From: Symbiodinium natans
Lineage: Eukaryota; Sar; Dinophyceae; Suessiales; Symbiodiniaceae
Length of the DNA: 54,049 nucleotides
Direction of reading: 5' to 3'
NCBI GenBank assembly: GCA_905221605.1
Contig: CAJNDS010000892.1
Coordinates: forward strand, 1 to 54,049
This document shows positions 51,501-54,049 of the stretch, in pieces; the stretch's first letter is position 1, and every line of letters begins with the position of its first letter. The translations under genes and the position numbers were made by a program. Below the pieces are notes generated by a model that saw nothing but the letters and a program-made list of their open reading frames with translations, did not search any database and was not told the origin of the DNA.

Positions 51501-54049
51501 AATGAAGTACTTATAGCCACGTCCACGATCCCTGCCAGACGCAATCGGGTCAAAACTGCGACCATCCTTGAACGGTCCAGCAATGTCGACACTCAAAGAG
51601 TACAAGGTGGTGATCCGAGATCGCCAATGACTCCGCTGGCGACCTTGAGCAGCTATGCAGTCACCACACCCCCTCCTAAAAGGGATATGATCGTTGGCCC
51701 TATGCCTACGAAGAGTCTCCTCTTCGGTTAGCTTCGCCAACAAAGCTCGGCGCTCACTCAGGTCCCCAACTTCAAGCCTACTACGTCGGCACTTCTCCCA
51801 AGCATTTTTCACACACCCAATCAAACCTGGAGCCCAAACCCGACTCCCATTGATCCTCGAAGACTCAGGCATTTGAATATGTTCCGGAACCCGCAGGGCA
51901 TGTAGGCTCTCGAACACATCCCACGAAGAGGTCACAAGGACAGTGGAATCCCGCGCCAAATTTCCCAGACATCCCTGATCAAAAGATACCCGGTACAACC
52001 CATATGCCTCACGGAGCCCTTCCACTTCTTCAGGCCTAGTCAACCCATCAAAGGACCCCTCTAAGACAAAGAAGACAGCCCTCTCTGTCTGACCACCTTT
52101 GCATACAGGCGGACTCTCTGCAGCTCGGGGCCCCCCTTTTAGGTCACTCAACTCCGGCTCAACCGACATCTGAAGCTTGACAGCGGCCCTCCGTAAAGCC
52201 CACAAGGCTATTTCATGAGGATCATCAAGACCCTGAGGAGGCTCTCCGGACCCTGACTCGCCCTCACCAGCAGGCTCACGCGGCTCGGTAACTTCACAAG
52301 CAGTGTTCTCAGCAGCTGCCTGCGCCACCATATACACTAAGCATAACCTGAACCATGATACCTGCTTTCTCAACGCAGCTTCCTTTTCACTGTCCGAAAG
52401 ACTACTTCCCAGTTCGAAACCCTTTTCTTCGGTAGAAGCCACAATTCCTCCAAGAACACCAGACTGAGCCCACTTTAGAACCTGAAGGAAGACCGGCACA
52501 ATCCCGAGATCACTACCGAAGTCCCTCCGAAGCTCTACTACTCGTCCAGGACCCTTCCACTTGTCGCCTACAGCCCCAACACGAAGAAGTACCGACCCTT
52601 GCGTATCCCGATCAACACTCCTCCTAAGCCTGCGATTCCAAGGAGCAACACCCTGGCAACCCGCAAAGGGATCTTCCGGATCAACTACCGTCCTCTCTAG
52701 AACCCAATCCGAGATCCCAGGAAACACACTCCTCAAAAGGCTCACTTGAGTAACCCGATCTAGCAACCCGGCAGCCGACTGCTTCAGTTGATCCCTTAAC
52801 CACATCTTCACTTCTTTCGCGTTAAGCTGTTCCCCAGCTTCAGAGCATGTCAATCCCTTTACCGAACGAGACCCTGCCCTAAACCTTTCATACTGATCCA
52901 GAAGCCGCATCCCAAGTTCCCTAGGTACCAAAGGACATCCCTTCACCACACTCACCTCAAGCTCTCCGAGTTTGGGATGCCGTATTCTACAACCCTTCTT
53001 CCCCCAAGAGATACGGTAACCCATACTGACTAAGTACCCGGCAGGCAATATGAGCTGGCAATCAACAGGGCTAAGCAAGGTCCCATACTCGTTAACGTGC
53101 AATTCAGTGACACCTGATGCCAGATCAACCCGAATGGACTCAGCCCCACGAAGCTCCTCAGAACAAGCAAACCTTAAGGCGTTTGTGGCACCAGAGTCAA
53201 TCAAGGCATACTCAAGATTGGATGCACTCACAGCGCTACAGAGCCAAGTCTCATCTATGTTCCACTCGCCAACCCTCAAAACCTTTGCGCTTGCACCTTG
53301 CAAAAGCTTGGCTGCTTCAGCAAACAAGGCTTCCTTGGCGCCCGAAGCACTAGAGGCTTCAGAATTCCTGGCACCGGCACTTCCAGAGGGTGCATCCTCA
53401 GATATACCCTTCGCTTGAGGCTGGGACTTCGGCTTAGGCTTCGCCTCTGATTTCTTAGGGCTAGGAGGACTCTTGGCACTTGGCGATCCACCCTCTGGCA
53501 GCACCTGTCTGAGCTCTGCTGGGACAATCGGACAGTCCGGCCGGTAGTGTCCGCTCTGACCACAAGCCAAGCACCTACTTTGCCTTCTAGCTTTAGCCCT
53601 ATCGTGCCTGAAAGTACAGCTATCCCCAAAGCGACACCCGGTACCGTCACCAAACCTGAAACACTCAACCGTACTACCAGAACCCTTCGAGGACTTACCC
53701 TTACCTTTACCAGCGTCCGCCTCTCCAAATACCGCTGCCACAGTGGGACTCGGCGTCTGAGAAGATGCAGATGTGCTGGGAAGCTTGGGGTCTGGGGCCT
53801 TCGCAGCGGCAGCAGCAGCAGCAGCAGCTCTGGCCTTTTTATCCGGAGGAGACTCAACAGTCATGGCTAGAGACTCGCACTCAGCCTGAATGAGTTTCAC
53901 TAGCTGCGTAACCCCCGTTACCGACGGGTTGTAGTCGATTGAGCTTTTATGCCTAAACACGCTAACTCGGAACGCCACCATTGGCTGAAGAGCTAGAAGA
54001 GAGCTGGTAGCAGCATCTATCCCTTTCAGAAGTAGACTGGGGTCCGGGA
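45552..54049 (-). CDS. Ty1/copia-type polyprotein with oxygenase domain (5' end outside window)
   Basis: Numbering is from the ATG at 53981; the frame is open on to 54049, so gag is cut by the window edge. Order: poly-Ala (52-60); CCCH finger (C107, C116, C122, H126); CCHC knuckle (C137, C140, H145, C150); aspartic protease DSGATNA (D262); integrase zinc site (H760, H765, C772, C775); integrase core D799, D983, E1018; 2OG-Fe(II) oxygenase-like domain (about 1266-1425); RT (ADIRTAFLHAP D1691, YVDD 1801-1804); RNase H (D1981, E2020, D2055, D2104). All catalytic residues are present and there is no stop in 2809 codons, so the copy looks young. A C-terminal extension (about 2115-2809) has five or more hydrophobic segments (2157-2172, 2182-2209, 2587-2621, 2644-2660, 2708-2727), a 17-residue repeat and a partial RT copy. 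It copies itself through RNA; why it carries the extra parts is unknown. Confidence 0.93.
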   Translation of the reverse strand, partial: PDPSLLLKGIDAATSSLLALQPMVAFRVSVFRHKSSIDYNPSVTGVTQLVKLIQAECESLAMTVESPPDKKARAAAAAAAAAKAPDPKLPSTSASSQTPSPTVAAVFGEADAGKGKGKSSKGSGSTVECFRFGDGTGCRFGDSCTFRHDRAKARRQSRCLACGQSGHYRPDCPIVPAELRQVLPEGGSPSAKSPPSPKKSEAKPKPKSQPQAKGISEDAPSGSAGARNSEASSASGAKEALFAEAAKLLQGASAKVLRVGEWNIDETWLCSAVSASNLEYALIDSGATNALRFACSEELRGAESIRVDLASGVTELHVNEYGTLLSPVDCQLILPAGYLVSMGYRISWGKKGCRIRHPKLGELEVSVVKGCPLVPRELGMRLLDQYERFRAGSRSVKGLTCSEAGEQLNAKEVKMWLRDQLKQSAAGLLDRVTQVSLLRSVFPGISDWVLERTVVDPEDPFAGCQGVAPWNRRLRRSVDRDTQGSVLLRVGAVGDKWKGPGRVVELRRDFGSDLGIVPVFLQVLKWAQSGVLGGIVASTEEKGFELGSSLSDSEKEAALRKQVSWFRLCLVYMVAQAAAENTACEVTEPREPAGEGESGSGEPPQGLDDPHEIALWALRRAAVKLQMSVEPELSDLKGGPRAAESPPVCKGGQTERAVFFVLEGSFDGLTRPEEVEGLREAYGLYRVSFDQGCLGNLARDSTVLVTSSWDVFESLHALRVPEHIQMPESSRINGSRVWAPGLIGCVKNAWEKCRRSRLEVGDLSERRALLAKLTEEETLRRHRANDHIPFRRGCGDCIAAQGRQRSHWRSRITTLYSLSVDIAGPFKDGRSFDPIASGRDRGRGYKYFIAAAYSIPLSPELRPDLSPPDDLAEYCPSECEQEAAGVGPIADEASEDCSEWLDGVHEQIAGGFSSKALFRRVRGKTFPRVDPLQDGAEFAERKAPGPDLPGNAADGAEEEPKVVTKTLFLGIPLRTKRGSEVMGQVQALVNRLESFGYPVHRYFADRAKELRSHALIQWLRERGIRASFTAGEDPAGNKAEASVQRLKQDARKLLRVADLPIEFWPFAILHASQRHFVQMAEALGVGQAVLLPFGVWLHARKRLKSGHKKHWETRTVPGKYLGVATDCAGGHLVLIQDGSEQRVLLTNTVYPVDPLTVPKPKFRLTTKTPPGFAVRAVAAKSARWPTGRSSVARFAPGGECVGCLRDFESSEGPKFETGLESGSSSLSEEASDGDLGVTTDEEGFQELQVDGTTVKLLFGDSGVWLGNKLETGDYSTVEALEVLRRCADKLPPPNRRVLGGKGRCAVMGLYNQGGFQGVSRFAKDHGDLVRYLNKFVRAQGCEHPYTTLYLTRNTSTPLHQDARNERVVPVWVIALGEFQGGGLWVESSDGQGPVLRQLPGGDLRAGFVRDIHDNPCTFSGQLWHCAEPWCGKDRWVIAAYAPRGTWKILNEYARELESLGFDSKGLDHLFAAERASISKFNAEGDEDLTSEGLWEVEFPCEVLKPGWREHVLRNHLSSALACKVLVKELSCFGNDDVGYELIRTLKSVECQREWYEGLLWDDFVRNSGSMLKALNQDVPLNPEDQTSPAEAFLQTRTVSLAEAKGELVLWIPSATEEVVSLEQTNEAVERIVVSDIERLIQEGKRVTQVPGKAVLTRKAGVGKRRFRCVACGNYIPTGSPDSNNLYASGVESLTVRTALGFAAYRGWAALSADIRTAFLHAPLDGELESEEIIIVRPPSILVDMKILSPNHRWRVRKALYGLRQAPLAWARFRDKSLRVLTFQCDGAWYALQQGVSDDSLWFITKSEIAEDDTERWHGILIIYVDDLLGFASSVILSALFDEIQKLWKLSEPEWIREEAATKFCGLEIQALQRGGYRISQVSYLQELFARYDVTSSASAPLSNWTDPENEQQVQLETVRKAQALTGALLWASSKTRPDIAFAVSKLGQYAVKAPSIVIESGHQILRYLYGTADLWLEYQKPSDNSWLDAPVPRTLNTLELYTDASHAPNGGRSCQAMVILWGGNVLCWESCRQPFVTLSSTEAELVAVTAGIVAAESIGGIIEEMIESDITVSALCDNQAAVRSFAVGSLGWRNRHLRMRAAAGRERIDAGSLVVTYVPGSIQLADIATKPLSRARILQLAELMNMRMRLSPAGADDSIRTVSRLSSSFGSQGSVSPRTLAGLALVAVLSGVRAQPALRVEERIEWILWFFGVLVGLVLLAWAQWFLGLGFRGFWRGEQLRELVGDAVSLGGLEFAAEAQQDFGVGNEVSLASEVESRAGSEGDGSEQFSETELLEAQRKLQERERSSQQVPPTPDVQIGGSNSSQQVPPSPDVQIGGSNSSQQVPPSPDVQIGGSSSSQQVPPSLGVQIGGSSSSQQVPPSLDVQIGGGSRSLQVPPSGVESLTVRTALSLAAYRGLAASSADVRAAFLHAPLNGQPESEEIVTAQSPSISVLNLLDLEDDPTPDDRPHRAVSPRVPVEGQFFLGEGWSSSESESGDSTTEPSIFSVSSGDAAVDEEVWVIHDAEARLAQADEPQPLGVNFRAGHEVLIGTYADDEVSIALQGWSQAEVETIVTGLNEGEWTSFHAMLAQTSNQESQSSTQVQGSQSVVWVVGVGVGLSLVGAFVQLWSVSFVACWFLLLWCRSKGDFAGTFGRIWGVRPRSDRRWVVLLYVLWLVLGGILPSSAEVVTYGDEPVSFGRWDEPTGSSTGVGDVCLEDEQGSSSEEAGSWDWWLWVACVIGIWEIVRALSLRVCRSRKTVQDQAVSAETVPWPLHPGIPHRANILYCYWRAGYVFDVQEYPEAVQSRFYGLLGSHLERRDRDGLSSTDSSD
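46689..46853 (-). repeat. displaced copy of an RT segment in the C-terminal extension
   Basis: Residues 2377-2431, starting SGVESLTVRTAL and including ADVRAAFLHAPLNG. About 40 of 55 residues match the RT segment 1666-1720, without gaps. It is fused directly to the end of the 17-residue repeat and cannot work as an RT alone. Confidence 0.88.
46854..47123 (-). repeat. 51-bp coding tandem repeat
   Basis: Five units plus a partial one of QQVPPSPDVQIGGSSSS (residues 2287-2376), a Pro/Gly/Ser-rich linker. Neighbouring units differ by one or two residues, so expansion is recent. Confidence 0.93.
48822..48986 (-). repeat. RT segment that has a displaced partial copy
   Basis: Residues 1666-1720, starting SGVESLTVRTAL and including the catalytic-site strand ADIRTAFLHAPLDG. 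Source of the copy at 46689-46853. Confidence 0.85.
49707..50186 (-). other. 2-oxoglutarate/Fe(II) oxygenase-like domain inside the polyprotein
   Basis: Residues about 1266-1425, between integrase and RT. YTTLYLTRNTSTPLHQD gives HxD (H1337, D1339). ALGEFQGGGLWVES is the usual small-residue strand. SGQLWHCAEPW gives the distal His (H1402), and R1412 in GKDRWVIAAY stands ten residues later, the normal place for the 2-oxoglutarate-binding Arg. The arrangement fits the TET/JBP and related branch of the family, whose members oxidise bases in DNA or RNA; other members act on proteins. Substrate here is unknown. Confidence 0.75.

Overview
The window looks like nuclear DNA of a dinoflagellate, probably of the Symbiodinium group. 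Three things point there. A very long Ty1/copia-type polyprotein has the gag, protease, integrase, RT and RNase H order and the long extra regions common in that lineage. Telomere-type repeats are of the TTTAGGG kind. The minus-strand genes appear to have many short introns with a GC donor (often AAG|GC) and an AG acceptor. This is inference, because no rRNA or spliced-leader gene is present to fix the taxon.

Layout. (1) 1-11.6 kb, minus strand: a chain of coding exons that could be one large mosaic gene or several neighbours. Read 5' to 3' it holds a short domain with a papain-like His box, two unassigned exons, two F-box / beta-sandwich / zinc-cluster modules, a RecB/Cas4-type PD-(D/E)XK nuclease with an internal 160-residue tandem repeat, an unassigned exon, and a 1050-codon ORF with a possible cysteine-peptidase core and a C2H2 finger that runs to near the left edge. 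One in-frame stop and one homopolymer frameshift break it. (2) 11.5-16.4 kb: a 2.4 kb tandem duplication with one breakpoint inside an exon. (3) 17.2-17.9 kb, minus strand: a small spliced lysine-rich gene with strong codon bias. (4) 18.3-21.6 kb: four satellite families, namely a dimeric ~140 bp repeat, a short GATAACAG repeat, a ~32 bp GC-rich minisatellite and inverted 9-mer AT arrays. (5) 21.65-44.99 kb: a 23 kb field of about 60 short telomere-type blocks in both orientations, separated by about 50-1000 bp of single-copy DNA, with no convincing gene. The spacers carry small fold-back elements. (6) 45.0-54.05 kb, minus strand: an uninterrupted copia-type polyprotein (2809 codons from its first ATG and open to the right edge) whose 3' end lies against the telomeric field.

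The most notable item is in the retroelement. Between integrase and reverse transcriptase sits a domain with the full signature of a 2-oxoglutarate/Fe(II) oxygenase (HxD, distal His, and Arg ten residues later), comparable to TET/JBP-type enzymes. After RNase H there is a ~700-residue extension with several membrane-like segments, a 17-residue repeat and a displaced copy of a piece of its own RT. The second main item is the telomere-repeat field, where neighbouring blocks tend to alternate in direction and one small fold-back element appears to be split by telomeric sequence.

Intron borders, motif calls and copy counts were made by eye. Family names rest on motif recognition without database searches.
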